Assembly (NCBI RefSeq): GCF_016632335.1
Contig: NZ_JAEPBG010000013.1
Coordinates: forward strand, 92,995 to 156,994
DNA length: 64,000 bases
Origin: Noviherbaspirillum pedocola
GTDB lineage: Bacteria; Pseudomonadota; Gammaproteobacteria; Burkholderiales; Burkholderiaceae_D
Direction of reading: 5' to 3'
In this document: piece after piece, positions 16,661 through 26,943 of the stretch
Numbering within the stretch: position 1 is the stretch's first letter
Layout of the letters: each line of letters opens with the position of its first letter
Program-made: the position numbers and the translations under genes
The notes under the pieces: generated by a model
Databases searched by the model: none
What the model was told of the DNA's origin: nothing
The model's input: the letters and a program-made list of their open reading frames with translations, nothing else

Positions 16661-19600
16661 ATGAACATCTCACGCTTTTTCGTCGACAAGCCGATCTTCG
16701 CGGCCGTGCTGTCCATCGTCGTTTTCGTCGCCGGCCTGATCGCGATGTTCGTGCTGCCCATCTCGGAATACCCGGACGTGGTGCCGCCCTCGGTGGTGGT
16801 GCGCGCGCAGTATCCGGGCGCCAATCCGAAGGTCATCGCGGAAACCGTTGCCACGCCGCTCGAGGAGCAGATCAACGGCGTCGAGAACATGCTGTACATG
16901 AGCTCGCAGAACACCTCGGATGGCGCGCTGATGCTGACCGTGACCTTCAAGATCGGCACCAATGTCGAGCAGGCCGAGACGGCGGTGCAGAACCGGGTGC
17001 AGCGGGCCCTGCCGCGCCTGCCGGAGGAAGTGCGCCAGATCGGCGTGACCACGGTGAAGAGCTCGCCGAACCTGACCATGGTGGTGCACCTGAATTCGCC
17101 TGACGGCCGCTATGACGACCTGTATCTGCGCAACTATGCGGTGCTGAACATCAAGGACCAGCTGGCGCGCATCCATGGCGTCGGCGAAGTGCAATTGTTC
17201 GGCTCGGGCGACTATGCGATGCGCGTCTGGCTCGATCCGCAAAAGGTCGCCGCGCGCAATCTGAGCGCAGGCGATGTCGTTGCCGCCATCCGCGAGCAGA
17301 ACGTGCAGGTCGCCGCCGGCGTAATCGGGCAGGGTCCGGCCAAGGGCGCCGACTTTCAGCTGACCGTGAACACCCAGGGCCGGCTGCAGTCGGTCGAGGA
17401 GTTCGGCAACATCATCGTCAAGACCAATGCCGATGGCGCCACCACGCTGCTCAAGGACGTGGCGCGCATCGAGCTCGGCTCGGATTCGTATGCGCTGCGC
17501 TCGCTGCTGGACAACAAGTCCGCGGTGGCGATCCCGATCTTCGAGGCGCCGAATGCGAATGCGCTGCAGTTGTCCACCGACGTGCGCGCAAAGATGGCCG
17601 AGCTGTCGAAGGACTTTCCGCAAGGCGTCGAATACCAGATCGTGTACGACCCGACGCAGTTCGTGCGCGAGTCGATCGATTCGGTGGTGCACACGCTGTT
17701 CGAAGCCATCGCGCTGGTGGCGCTGGTGGTCATCGTGTTCCTGCAGACCTGGCGCGCTTCGGTGATTCCGCTGTTGGCCGTGCCGGTGTCGGTGGTGGGC
17801 ACTTTCGCCGTGATGCTGATGTTCGGGTTCTCCATCAATACGCTGTCGCTGTTCGGGCTGGTGCTGGCCATCGGCATCGTCGTCGACGACGCCATCGTGG
17901 TGGTGGAAAACGTAGAGCGCAATATCGCCAATGGCCTGAATCCGCATGACGCCACGGTGCAGGCAATGAAGGAAGTGAGCGGCCCGATCATCGCGATCGC
18001 GCTGGTGTTGTGCGCTGTCTTCGTGCCGATCGCCTTCGTCTCCGGCCTGACCGGCCAGTTCTACCGCCAGTTCGCGCTGACCATCGCGATCTCGACCGTG
18101 ATCTCGGCCTTCAGCTCGCTGACCCTGGCGCCGGCGTTGTCGGCCGTGCTGCTGCGGCCACACCATGCGCCCAAGGACCGTCTGACGCGCGCCATCGACG
18201 CCGTGTTCGGCCGTTTCTTCGCCGCGTTCAACCGCTTCTTCGGCCGTTCCTCACAGCGCTATGAAGGCGGCGTGCAGCGCGTGCTGAAGCGCAAGAGCGC
18301 GGCGCTGGCGGTGTATGTGCTGCTCGCCATTGCCGGCGTATTCGTGTTCCGGGCCGTGCCGCCGGGCTTCGTGCCGTCGCAGGACAAGGCTTACCTGATC
18401 GGTTTCGCGCAGCTGCCGGATGCCGCCTCGCTCGATCGTACCGACGCGGTGATCCGCAAGATGTCCGAAATCGCCGCCGGCATCGATGGCGTGGAGTCTT
18501 CGGTGGCTTTCCCCGGACTGTCGATCAATGGCTTCACCAATGCGCCGAACGCCGGCATCGTCTTCACCACGCTCAAGCCTTTCGACGAGCGTCGCGGCAA
18601 GTCGCAGAGCGCCGAAGCGATCGCGGCCGAGATCAACAAGCGCATGGGAGCGATCGAGGATGCCTTCGTGATGGTGCTGCCGCCACCGCCGGTGAGCGGC
18701 CTGGGCACCACCGGCGGATTCAAGTTGATGCTCGAAGACCGCGGCAACCTGGGTTACGACGCCCTGTACAAGGCGGTGCAGGCGGTGCAGGCCAAGGCAG
18801 CCACCGACAAGCGCCTGCAGGGCGTGTTCTCGGGCTACCAGATCAATGTGCCGCAGCTGTTCGCCGATATCGATCGCGTCAGGGCCAAGCAGCTGGGCGT
18901 GCCGCTGGCGGAAATCAACCAGGCGCTGCAGATCAATCTGGGCTCGCTCTATGTCAACGACTTCAACCAGTTCGGCCGTACCTACCAGGTGCGGGTGCAG
19001 GCCGACGCGCCGTTCCGCTCGCAGCGCGAGCAGATCGCGCAGCTGAAGGTGCGCAACAACCGCGGCGAGATGATCCCGCTGTCCTCGCTCATGAAGATCC
19101 GCGACACCTACGGTCCTGACCGGGTGCAGCGCTACAACAACTATGTGGCCGCCGAGATCAATGGCGGCGCCGCGCCCGGCGTGTCTTCGGGCCAGGCGCA
19201 GGCCATCATGGAAGAGATCGTGAAGGAGACGCTGCCCAAGGGCATCGCCTATGAATGGACCGATCTGACCTACCAGGACATCCTGGCCGGCAACACCATG
19301 GTCTATGTCTTCCCGCTGTGCGTGCTGCTGGTGTTCCTGGTGCTGGCCGCACAGTATGAAAGCTGGACGCTGCCGCTGGCGGTGATTCTGATCGTGCCGA
19401 TGTCCATCCTGTGCGCGCTGCTCGGCGTGAAGCTCAGCGGCGGCGACAACAACATCTTCACGCAGATCGCGCTGTTCGTGCTGGTCGGGCTGGCTTCGAA
19501 GAACGCGATTTTGATCGTCGAGTTCGCCACCGAGCTGGAGAGGCATGGCCGCAGCACCGTGGCCGCCGCGCTGGAAGCCTGCCGTCTGCGGTTGCGCCCC

Positions 19601-19873
19601 ATCCTGATGACGTCGATCGCTTTCATCATGGGCGTGGTGCCGCTGGTGTTCTCGCACGGCGCCGGCGCGGAGATGCGTCATGCGATGGGCGTGGCCGTCT
19701 TCGCCGGCATGCTCGGCGTGACCTTCTTCGGCCTGTTCCTCACGCCCTTGTTCTATGTGCTGCTGCGCACGCTGGCCCAGTGGCTGGAGAGGCCAAAACA
19801 CGCGCACGGCCACGATGGCCAAGCGCCGGCCCATACCGGCGAGCACGCTCCTGCATTGGAAGGAAATCACTGA
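16661..19873 (+). CDS. RND multidrug efflux permease (HAE1, MexF-like)
   Basis: This 1070-residue inner membrane proton/drug antiporter begins MNISRFFVDKPIFAAVLSIV, the hallmark N-terminus of HAE1 pumps. It has the expected 12-helix, two-repeat plan with large periplasmic loops. TM4 carries the proton-relay Asp pair in GIVVDDAIVVVENVERN. The segments VVPPSVVVRAQYPGANPK and DYAMRVWLDPQKVA and the overall length are closest to MexF among the Pseudomonas pumps. With the adaptor 4 bp upstream and the outer membrane factor immediately downstream, it forms a complete tripartite efflux system. The drugs exported cannot be read from sequence. Confidence 0.95.
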   Translation: MNISRFFVDKPIFAAVLSIVVFVAGLIAMFVLPISEYPDVVPPSVVVRAQYPGANPKVIAETVATPLEEQINGVENMLYMSSQNTSDGALMLTVTFKIGTNVEQAETAVQNRVQRALPRLPEEVRQIGVTTVKSSPNLTMVVHLNSPDGRYDDLYLRNYAVLNIKDQLARIHGVGEVQLFGSGDYAMRVWLDPQKVAARNLSAGDVVAAIREQNVQVAAGVIGQGPAKGADFQLTVNTQGRLQSVEEFGNIIVKTNADGATTLLKDVARIELGSDSYALRSLLDNKSAVAIPIFEAPNANALQLSTDVRAKMAELSKDFPQGVEYQIVYDPTQFVRESIDSVVHTLFEAIALVALVVIVFLQTWRASVIPLLAVPVSVVGTFAVMLMFGFSINTLSLFGLVLAIGIVVDDAIVVVENVERNIANGLNPHDATVQAMKEVSGPIIAIALVLCAVFVPIAFVSGLTGQFYRQFALTIAISTVISAFSSLTLAPALSAVLLRPHHAPKDRLTRAIDAVFGRFFAAFNRFFGRSSQRYEGGVQRVLKRKSAALAVYVLLAIAGVFVFRAVPPGFVPSQDKAYLIGFAQLPDAASLDRTDAVIRKMSEIAAGIDGVESSVAFPGLSINGFTNAPNAGIVFTTLKPFDERRGKSQSAEAIAAEINKRMGAIEDAFVMVLPPPPVSGLGTTGGFKLMLEDRGNLGYDALYKAVQAVQAKAATDKRLQGVFSGYQINVPQLFADIDRVRAKQLGVPLAEINQALQINLGSLYVNDFNQFGRTYQVRVQADAPFRSQREQIAQLKVRNNRGEMIPLSSLMKIRDTYGPDRVQRYNNYVAAEINGGAAPGVSSGQAQAIMEEIVKETLPKGIAYEWTDLTYQDILAGNTMVYVFPLCVLLVFLVLAAQYESWTLPLAVILIVPMSILCALLGVKLSGGDNNIFTQIALFVLVGLASKNAILIVEFATELERHGRSTVAAALEACRLRLRPILMTSIAFIMGVVPLVFSHGAGAEMRHAMGVAVFAGMLGVTFFGLFLTPLFYVLLRTLAQWLERPKHAHGHDGQAPAHTGEHAPALEGNH

Positions 19874-19874
19874 C

Positions 19875-21386
19875 ATGAAGACCATGAGCCCTTTGGCTGC
19901 GGCCCCATTGCTGGCGGCCCTGCTGTTGTCCGCCTGCGCCGCGCCCGAGTTCAGGCAGCCGGAGGTGGACGTTCCGACGGCATTCCGTGAGCAGCAGACG
20001 AGCGCTGCTTCACCCGGCGCCGATGAAGTCCGTCGCGCCGCCGACGGCACCACCTGGAAACCCGCGCGCCCGGCGGAAGCGCAGCCGCGCGGCGAATGGT
20101 GGCGCAGCTTCCATGACGCATCGCTGGATGCACTGATCGCGGAAGCGACGGCAGCCAACCAGACGCTGGCGGTGGCTACTGCCCGCGTGAAACAGGCGCG
20201 CGCCATTGCCGGTATCGCGCAGGCCGATCGTGCGCCGCAGGTCGGCGTGGCGCTCGGCGCCGAGCGCGCCCGGCTGTCGCCGCTGGAACTGAATCTGCCG
20301 CCGGGCACGGCGGTCGCGCCGGCGAATGTCTACAGCGCCCGCCTGTCGGCCAGCTATGAAGTCGATCTGTTCGGCCGCGTTTCTTCGAACGTGGCCGCGG
20401 CGCGCGCGGATGCCGGCACAGCCGAAGCCAGCTTTCGCTCGGTGCTGCTGTCACTGCAGGCCGACGTAGCGCAAGCCTATTTCCGTCTGCGCGCGCTGGA
20501 TGCCGATCTGGCCACGGTGGCGCGCACGGTGGCGCTGCGCGAGGAAAGCCTGCGCATCACCAGCCGCCGTTTCCAGGAAGGCGATATCGGCGAATTCGAT
20601 GTGTTGCGCGCAAAGACCGAGCTGGCAACAACGCGCGCCGAAGCCATCGGCCTGCAGCGGCAACGCGCCACGACCGAACATGCGCTGGCGGTGTTGCTGG
20701 GCAAACCGGCTGCCAGCTACAGCGCGCCGGCCCGTCCGATGGACGAGCTTGCGGCCTTGCCCCTGATCCCGGCCGGCCTGCCATCGAGCCTGCTGGAGCG
20801 CCGCCCCGACATCGCCGGCGCGCAGCAAGCGATGGAGGCAGCCAATGCGCGCATCGGCGTGGCGCGCTCGGCGATGTTCCCGGCGCTGACCCTCAGCACG
20901 GCCGGCGGCGGCATCGGCACCAGTCCGGCCGATGTGCTGAAGTGGAGCAGCCGTTCCTGGCTGCTGGGTGCAGCGCTGGCGGCGCCGCTATTCGACGGCG
21001 GCCGCATCCGCAGCAATATCACGCGCAGCCAGGCCGCCCTGGAAGAAGCGGTGGGCTCGTATCGACAGAGCGTGCTGCAGGCCTTTGCCGAAGTCGAGGA
21101 CGACCTGGCATCGCTGCGCATTCTGGCCGAGCAGAGCGACGAGATCGCGCAGGCGCAGACAGCGGCGCGCCGTTCCGCGGACCTCGCGCAAAAGCTGTAT
21201 GACGCCGGGCGCGGCAGCTATCTGGAACTGCTCGATGCGCAACGCAATCTGGCCACCGTGGAGCGCAATGCGGTGCAGCTGCGCGGCGAGCGCGCCGTCA
21301 CGACGGTCGCTTTGATTCGGGCTTTGGGCGGAGGCTGGGATGCACCGGGCGCGGTAGCGAATGGCGAGCAGGGAATGCGCAACTGA
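19875..21386 (+). CDS. NodT-family RND outer membrane factor lipoprotein
   Basis: This 503-residue TolC-like channel has a lipoprotein signal with lipobox LSAC (Cys21). Two copies of the outer membrane efflux repeat follow; the first includes NQTLAVATARVKQARA and SYEVDLFGRVSSN, the second RPDIAGAQQAMEAANARIGVARSAMFPALTLS and ELLDAQRNLATVER. The ATG at 19875 follows the pump stop directly. It completes the efflux operon and is followed by a terminator at 21424. OprN/OprM-like proteins are the nearest family. Confidence 0.93.
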   Translation: MKTMSPLAAAPLLAALLLSACAAPEFRQPEVDVPTAFREQQTSAASPGADEVRRAADGTTWKPARPAEAQPRGEWWRSFHDASLDALIAEATAANQTLAVATARVKQARAIAGIAQADRAPQVGVALGAERARLSPLELNLPPGTAVAPANVYSARLSASYEVDLFGRVSSNVAAARADAGTAEASFRSVLLSLQADVAQAYFRLRALDADLATVARTVALREESLRITSRRFQEGDIGEFDVLRAKTELATTRAEAIGLQRQRATTEHALAVLLGKPAASYSAPARPMDELAALPLIPAGLPSSLLERRPDIAGAQQAMEAANARIGVARSAMFPALTLSTAGGGIGTSPADVLKWSSRSWLLGAALAAPLFDGGRIRSNITRSQAALEEAVGSYRQSVLQAFAEVEDDLASLRILAEQSDEIAQAQTAARRSADLAQKLYDAGRGSYLELLDAQRNLATVERNAVQLRGERAVTTVALIRALGGGWDAPGAVANGEQGMRN

Positions 21387-21423
21387 GCATCACCATTCCG
21401 TTGTCCCCCCCGCTTCGTATGCG

Positions 21424-21466
21424 CCGGCGCAACCTGCGGCAATGACGCGGGTTGCGCCGGTTTTTT
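21424..21466 (+). terminator. Rho-independent terminator of the efflux operon
   Basis: The arms CCGGCGCAACC (21424-21434) and GGTTGCGCCGG (21450-21460) are a perfect 11-bp stem followed by six T. It sits 38 bp after the outer membrane factor stop. Confidence 0.92.
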
Positions 21467-21639
21467 GTCCCAGGCAAGGTCGATGTCGATGCTGTGCCCT
21501 TCATGCTTTCCATGCGCCGTGCAGGAAGCATGTCGGTCAGTATGTGGATTCGCGCAACCGGGAAGGTCGTTTCAGTGGAACAAGAGATACACTTCCTGGT
21601 CCAATTCTGAAAGTCCACGCCATCGTGCGGCACCATGCC

Positions 21640-22938
21640 ATGCAAAAACCAAGGTCCAATGGAAAGGCGGAGCAGACGGCAAGCGAGCCGACGCCCTGGC
21701 TGAAGAAGCTCGGCCCCGGTCTGATCACCGGCGCCGCGGACGATGACCCGAGCGGCATCGCCACTTATTCCCAGGCGGGAGCGCAGTTCGGCTTCGGCAT
21801 GCTGTGGACGCTGTTGTTCACTTATCCGCTGATGGTCGGCATACAGATGGTCAGCGCGAGAATAGGGCGGGTAACCGGTCACGGCCTGGCCACGAATATC
21901 CGCAAGCACTATCCCGCCTGGCTGCTCTATCTCCTTGTCTGCCTGCTGCTGCTGGCCAATACCATCAACATAGCCGCCGACATTGCCGCCATGGGCGATG
22001 CGGCCAGGCTGTCGCTGGGCGGATCGGCGCATGTGTATGCGGTGATCTTCGGGATGGTGTCGGTGGTCCTGCAGGTATTCGTGCCGTACAGCCGCTATGT
22101 GAGCGTGTTGAAGTGGCTTACCCTGGCGCTGCTCGCCTATGTGGCCACGGTGTTCATCGTGCATATTCCGTGGGCCAGGATGCTGAGCAAGGCCTTGCTG
22201 CCCGAACTGGTGTGGCAGCCCGCTTACGTGACGACGATGGTCGCGGTATTCGGCACCACGATCAGTCCCTATCTGTTCTTCTGGCAGGCTTCGCAGGAGG
22301 TGGAGGACATGAGGGCCATCCCGGGAGCCAGGCCCCTGAAGGTGGATCCGGGCCAGGCGCGCGCCGACTTCAGCCGCATCAAGACGGACACCTACATCGG
22401 CATGGGCTTTTCCAACCTGGTGGCCTTTTTCATCATGCTGACCACGGCCGTGACGCTGAATGCCCATGGCGTGACCGATGTGCAGACTTCGGCACAGGCC
22501 GCGCAGGCGCTCAAGCCCATTGCCGGCGATTTCGCCTTCATGCTCTTTGGCATGGGCATAGTCGGCACCGGCCTGCTCGCCATTCCGGTTCTCGCCGGTT
22601 CCGCTGCCTATGCGATGGCAGGCGCTTTCCACTGGCGCAGCAGCCTGGAGCATGAGCTGGCGACGGCGCCACGCTTCTACGGCATCATCATCGTCTCCAC
22701 CTTGGCTGGCATCGCGCTCGGCTTCATGCCCATCGATCCGATACGCGCGCTGTACTGGAGCGCGGTCATCAACGGCATCATCTCGGTGCCGATCATGGTG
22801 GTCATGATGCTGATGGCGGCGCGAACGGACATCATGGGCAAGCTCGTGATCACGCGCCGCCTGAAGATACTCGGCTGGCTCGCCACTGGCGTGATGGCGA
22901 GCGCAGCGCTGGCCATGTTCGTCATGCCCTCAGCCTGA
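21640..22938 (+). CDS. NRAMP-family divalent metal transporter, atypical
   Basis: This 432-residue, about 11-helix membrane protein belongs to the NRAMP clade. The first helix reads GLITGAADDDPSGIATYSQA, so the canonical DPGN metal-binding motif is DPSG (residues 36-39). The sixth-helix region reads TTISPYLFFWQASQE, without the usual metal-binding Met-Pro-His. Substrate preference may therefore differ from Mn/Fe importers such as MntH. I choose the ATG at 21640; upstream in-frame sequence includes the terminator and is not coding. No neighbouring gene indicates the metal. It ends 24 bp from the convergent hybrid kinase gene. Confidence 0.85.
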   Translation: MQKPRSNGKAEQTASEPTPWLKKLGPGLITGAADDDPSGIATYSQAGAQFGFGMLWTLLFTYPLMVGIQMVSARIGRVTGHGLATNIRKHYPAWLLYLLVCLLLLANTINIAADIAAMGDAARLSLGGSAHVYAVIFGMVSVVLQVFVPYSRYVSVLKWLTLALLAYVATVFIVHIPWARMLSKALLPELVWQPAYVTTMVAVFGTTISPYLFFWQASQEVEDMRAIPGARPLKVDPGQARADFSRIKTDTYIGMGFSNLVAFFIMLTTAVTLNAHGVTDVQTSAQAAQALKPIAGDFAFMLFGMGIVGTGLLAIPVLAGSAAYAMAGAFHWRSSLEHELATAPRFYGIIIVSTLAGIALGFMPIDPIRALYWSAVINGIISVPIMVVMMLMAARTDIMGKLVITRRLKILGWLATGVMASAALAMFVMPSA

Positions 22939-22962
22939 GGCGCGCGCCCATCCCGTCCAGCT

Positions 22963-25900
22963 TTACGCCTGCTCCCAGCGATATTCGCCAAGCTCGGCAA
23001 GCATTTCAGCCAGCGCCGCCTCGAGTTCGGCGAACTCTTCATCGAGCGCTTCCTTTCCGGCGAGCTGCTCGATCGCGGCGACGGCGTCATGCGCCCTCTT
23101 CGCATGGAAGACGCCGACCATGCCGCGTATCGTGTGCGCCTGGTGGGCGATCACGGCGGCGTCGCCTGCGCCGATGCCGGCGCGCAGGCGCGCCATCTCA
23201 TCGGGAAGGTCGCGCAGGAAGATTTCGCGGATGTCTTCGAACATCTCGGCGCAATCGTCCATCGCGCTGCGCACCTTGGCGAAATCGATGATCGCCGCAG
23301 TGGTATCGGTCTTCTCCTTCGGCTCGGTCGCGTGGTCCGATGCAGCGCCCAGCGCTTCGAGTTCGCGCCAGAGCAAGGCGGTGTCGATCGGCTTGGCGAG
23401 ATAGCCATCCATGCCGTGCTTCAGGCAGCTCTCCCGGGTGCCACGCATGGCATGCGCCGTCAGAGCCAGGATGGGGATGCGCCGTCCCGTCTCGCGTTCC
23501 CGCAGGCGAATCAGCTCGGTGGCTTCGTAGCCGTTCATCTCGGGCATATCAACGTCCATCAGGATCGCGTCGAATCCGCCTTGCCGCCACAGTGCAATGG
23601 CTTCATTGCCGTTCCCCGCAAGCACGACCTTGTGCCCCTGCTTTTCCAGCAACCGCTGCGCGAGCGCGCGGTTGACCTGATTGTCTTCCGCCACCAGCAG
23701 CCTGAGCTGACGGGTCGATTCGCGCAGCAGGTGCCGCGTGACCAGCGGCGTGTCCGCGTTGTCCGGCAGGCTCAGCGCTTTCTGAATGGCACGTTGCAAT
23801 TCCACGTGAGATATCGGCTTGACCAGGTAGCTGGACACGCCAAGATCGCGACACCGGCTGGCATCGCCGCGACGCCCTTCGGAAGTGAGCATCATCACGG
23901 TGGCGCCGGTGAGTTCGGGGCGCTCCTGGATGTGCTGCGCCAGTTCGAAACCATCCATGTGCGGCATCTGCACGTCGAGCAGGGCTAGCGCGTAGGGCGA
24001 TCCATCCGCCCGGGCGCGCTCGAGTTCCGCCAGGGCTTCCTCTCCGCTTGGCACCGCATGCGGCTGCATCTGCAGACGCTTGAGCGCACCAATGAGAATG
24101 CTGCGGTTGGTCGCATTGTCATCCGCCACCAGCACCCGTAAGCCCTGCAGAGCTGGCAGCGATTGCGGGCCCGGAGCCTCCATGGGCGTGGCAACCGGCA
24201 CCCGTAAATCGAGGTAAAAGGTGCTGCCCTTGCCGAGTTCGCTTTCCAGGCGCAACTTACCGCCCAGCAGGCTGGCGAGCTGCGAGGAAATCGACAGACC
24301 GAGCCCGGTGCCGCCGTATTTCCGGGTGGTGGACGTATCAACCTGGGAAAATGCATCGAAGATGGCGCTGAACTTGTCCGCCGGTATGCCGATTCCGGTA
24401 TCCCGCACGCTGATGCACAGCTCGGCGATGGGCTCGGCGATTCCATTGGTCCTGGTAACGGCAACCTCGACTTCACCCGCATGCGTAAATTTGATTGCAT
24501 TGCCGATGAGGTTGACGAGAATCTGCCGCAGCCGCCCGGGGTCGGAAACGACGCGCGACGGCACCTCGGGCGCGACATGCAGCAACAGCTCCAGCTTTTT
24601 CTCATGGGCCTGAACCGCTTGGGCCCGCATGACTTCATGCATTGTCGCTTCCAGCGAGAAGCCGATTTTTTCCACATCCAGCCGGCCGGCTTCGAGCTTG
24701 GAGAAGTCAAGGATATCGTTGATGACCTGCAGCAGCGAGTTCGCCGACAGCTTGACCATGCGCAGGTAATCCGCCTGTTCGGCGCTCAGCTCTGTGTCCA
24801 GTGCCAGTTCGGTCATGCCAATGATGCCGTTCATCGGTGTGCGGATCTCATGGCTCATGTTGGCGAGGAAATCGCTCTTGATCCGGTTTGCCTGTTCCGC
24901 CGCGTCCTTGGCGCGCAACATCTCTGCTTCGACTTCCTTGCGCGCCGTGATGTCCGTCCGAATGGCGATGTATTGCTTGGGCTGGCCATGCTCGTCAAGC
25001 AGCGGCACGATCGTCGCATTGACCCAGTACAGCACGCCGCTGCGATTGCGATTGCAGATCTCGCCGTTCCACACCTTGCCGCTGGTAATCGTGCGCCAAA
25101 GATTCTCGAAGAACGCCTTTGGCATCATTCCGGAGCCGATGATGCGATGGTTCTTGCCGATCAGGTCCTCTCGGGTGTAGCCGCTGATCTGGCAGAACAA
25201 ATCGTTCGCATAGGTGATGTTCCCGGCAGCGTCGGTGATGCTGACGATGGCGTGCTGGTCCAGCGCGAATTTCTGATCATCCAGCGCGCGCCGCGTGGCT
25301 TCGCGTTCCCGAACGAGCACCGCGGTCTGGTTGAACATGTCTACCACGCGGCGGATTTCGAGCGGCTCATTGCTGGCATCGATCGATTCGGCGACGATGG
25401 CGCCAGTGCCCAGGTCTTCCACCACATCGCGCAAGCGCTCCAGTCCACCCAGCCAGTGCAGCAGCATCACGCGGATCAGTAGCAGCCCGGCCAGCAATGC
25501 CATCGCGCTCGTGCTCAGCGCCACGACGGCGAGCGACCAGAATTGCGAGGCAATGGCCTGCGTGTCGTACTGCAGGCGCATGACGCCGTAATCTCTTCCG
25601 CCGGCGGTCACCGTGCGGTTCACGTCATAGAGCTTGGCGGCGATGAGCTGCTCCAGCCACGCGGGCGCGCTGTGGTTGGGAGCCGTGCGCGAGTTGGCGA
25701 CCACGCGCGCATCCTGCATGTCGATGAAGGCGGCGGACCTGAACATCGACGCCTGCACCGCGCGGTCCAGTGTTTTGAACACCGTGTCATAGTCGCCGAT
25801 GACTGCGCTGTCCTTGATGGCCTGCGCAGCCACTTCCACCACCATGACCGATGCCACCTGGGTGTTTTCAATTTCGCGATCGAACTGGAATTGAAGAAAC

Positions 25901-26022
25901 CCCGCCAGTCCGCCCGCAACAAAGCTGAGCAGAGTCAACCCATAGAGAAGGAAGACGCGGTTGATCAGGGAGGCGGGAAGCACACTCTCCAGCCGTCGCA
26001 GCATGCGCATGGTGTATCGCAT
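22963..26022 (-). CDS. Hybrid sensor histidine kinase (PAS-HisKA-HATPase-REC-REC-HPt)
   Basis: This 1019-residue membrane kinase has two transmembrane helices (about 21-43 and 164-187) around a small periplasmic sensor. A PAS domain spans about 250-365. HisKA follows with phospho-acceptor His391 ([12 protein letters not shown]), then the ATPase domain with NAIKF, DTGIGIP and GTGLGLS. There are two receivers with Asp683 ([11 protein letters not shown]) and Asp823 ([11 protein letters not shown]), and a C-terminal HPt with His963 (AHTIRG). This allows a full intramolecular phosphorelay. Its start lies 5 bp after the stop of the binding-protein gene, so that protein is probably its periplasmic ligand sensor. 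The output may be the HD-GYP protein encoded in the same cluster. Confidence 0.93.
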   Translation of the reverse strand: MRYTMRMLRRLESVLPASLINRVFLLYGLTLLSFVAGGLAGFLQFQFDREIENTQVASVMVVEVAAQAIKDSAVIGDYDTVFKTLDRAVQASMFRSAAFIDMQDARVVANSRTAPNHSAPAWLEQLIAAKLYDVNRTVTAGGRDYGVMRLQYDTQAIASQFWSLAVVALSTSAMALLAGLLLIRVMLLHWLGGLERLRDVVEDLGTGAIVAESIDASNEPLEIRRVVDMFNQTAVLVREREATRRALDDQKFALDQHAIVSITDAAGNITYANDLFCQISGYTREDLIGKNHRIIGSGMMPKAFFENLWRTITSGKVWNGEICNRNRSGVLYWVNATIVPLLDEHGQPKQYIAIRTDITARKEVEAEMLRAKDAAEQANRIKSDFLANMSHEIRTPMNGIIGMTELALDTELSAEQADYLRMVKLSANSLLQVINDILDFSKLEAGRLDVEKIGFSLEATMHEVMRAQAVQAHEKKLELLLHVAPEVPSRVVSDPGRLRQILVNLIGNAIKFTHAGEVEVAVTRTNGIAEPIAELCISVRDTGIGIPADKFSAIFDAFSQVDTSTTRKYGGTGLGLSISSQLASLLGGKLRLESELGKGSTFYLDLRVPVATPMEAPGPQSLPALQGLRVLVADDNATNRSILIGALKRLQMQPHAVPSGEEALAELERARADGSPYALALLDVQMPHMDGFELAQHIQERPELTGATVMMLTSEGRRGDASRCRDLGVSSYLVKPISHVELQRAIQKALSLPDNADTPLVTRHLLRESTRQLRLLVAEDNQVNRALAQRLLEKQGHKVVLAGNGNEAIALWRQGGFDAILMDVDMPEMNGYEATELIRLRERETGRRIPILALTAHAMRGTRESCLKHGMDGYLAKPIDTALLWRELEALGAASDHATEPKEKTDTTAAIIDFAKVRSAMDDCAEMFEDIREIFLRDLPDEMARLRAGIGAGDAAVIAHQAHTIRGMVGVFHAKRAHDAVAAIEQLAGKEALDEEFAELEAALAEMLAELGEYRWEQA

Positions 26023-26027
26023 TGGCT

Positions 26028-26900
26028 TCAGCGCAGGCTTACCGGCGCGGTTTGATAGAAGTTGCGATACGCCGCGTATTCGGACCCGTTCGAAGAGATG
26101 AAAACCGTCGATGCGGGAAGCTTCACCAGCTCGGAAGCGGAGTGCAGCACCTTGATGCCCTTGGGATCCTGGGCCATGCCGACGAAGGCACGCTGGATGG
26201 CCTTGGCGTCTTCCTCCGGGACATGCTTGGCGACCATGAGGGCGAGGTCGTGCAGCGCCTCGGACTGCCACAGCACGCGCAATGGCTTGCCTTCACGCTT
26301 GGACCACCCCTCCGCGAGTTGCGAGTTGGCGCCCACCGCTTGCGCCTTGCCGCTGAGAAGCTGGGCGAAAGCGCCGTCATGGTTGCCGCTGAAATTCACC
26401 TGGACCGGCACCTTTTCATTCAGCAGATGGGCATAGGTGTATTTGTACGCGACGAGCGCCTCGGGGCCGGGAAAGGCCACCGATTGATCGGCGAGCTGCT
26501 CGAGTTTCCTGATGGGCGAGTCAGCCAGCACCACGATTTGCCCGTAGATCGGCGGGGTATTGCGACGCGCCAGGGTGCGCCAGCCGAGCTTGTCGCGTTC
26601 CGGGCTGAACAGATGATTGGTGAAAACGAAATCGACTTCCTTGGCCAGCACATAGGCAGTCGTGTCCGCCGAGGTCCGGCCGATCTTCAGGCGCAGCTGC
26701 AAGCCGGTTTTTTCGGAGACGTAGTTGATGATTGGATTCCAGTAGCTGGCGGTCAGCTCGATGCCGTACTGATTGACCGGCGAGAACTGGTAGACCCTGC
26801 CAGGCTCGGCGGCAATGGCCTGGCGTGCTGGCGCGGACAACGCGGCGGCTGTGGAGAAGGCAAGGCAGAGGAGCAGGGTGCGGCGTAGTTTCATGATCAT
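26028..26900 (-). CDS. PhnD/SsuA-like periplasmic substrate-binding protein
   Basis: This 290-residue protein has a signal peptide ending near QAIAAEPG. The phosphate/phosphonate-binding fold follows, with YWNPIINYVSEKTGLQLRLK, DFVFTNHLFSP and KVPVQVNFSGNHDGAFAQLLSGKAQA. No ABC permease or ATPase gene is nearby. Instead the next gene is a hybrid sensor kinase only 5 bp away, which suggests a signalling role like TorT with TorS. The ATG at 26894 is an alternative start. The ligand is unknown; phosphonate should not be assumed from family name alone. Confidence 0.88.
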   Translation of the reverse strand: MIMKLRRTLLLCLAFSTAAALSAPARQAIAAEPGRVYQFSPVNQYGIELTASYWNPIINYVSEKTGLQLRLKIGRTSADTTAYVLAKEVDFVFTNHLFSPERDKLGWRTLARRNTPPIYGQIVVLADSPIRKLEQLADQSVAFPGPEALVAYKYTYAHLLNEKVPVQVNFSGNHDGAFAQLLSGKAQAVGANSQLAEGWSKREGKPLRVLWQSEALHDLALMVAKHVPEEDAKAIQRAFVGMAQDPKGIKVLHSASELVKLPASTVFISSNGSEYAAYRNFYQTAPVSLR

Positions 26901-26943
26901 GTCGTTTCGTTGTCAGGGTTGTTCGTTGACTTGAGTGTGAATC

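Noticed and set aside
16670..20308. Long minus-strand open frames
   Set aside because: They are antisense to the RND pump and channel genes, with His/Arg/Gln-rich translations typical of GC-rich shadows.
26028..26900. Phosphonate ABC transport locus
   Set aside because: No permease or ATPase gene is present and the binding protein is coupled to a sensor kinase instead.
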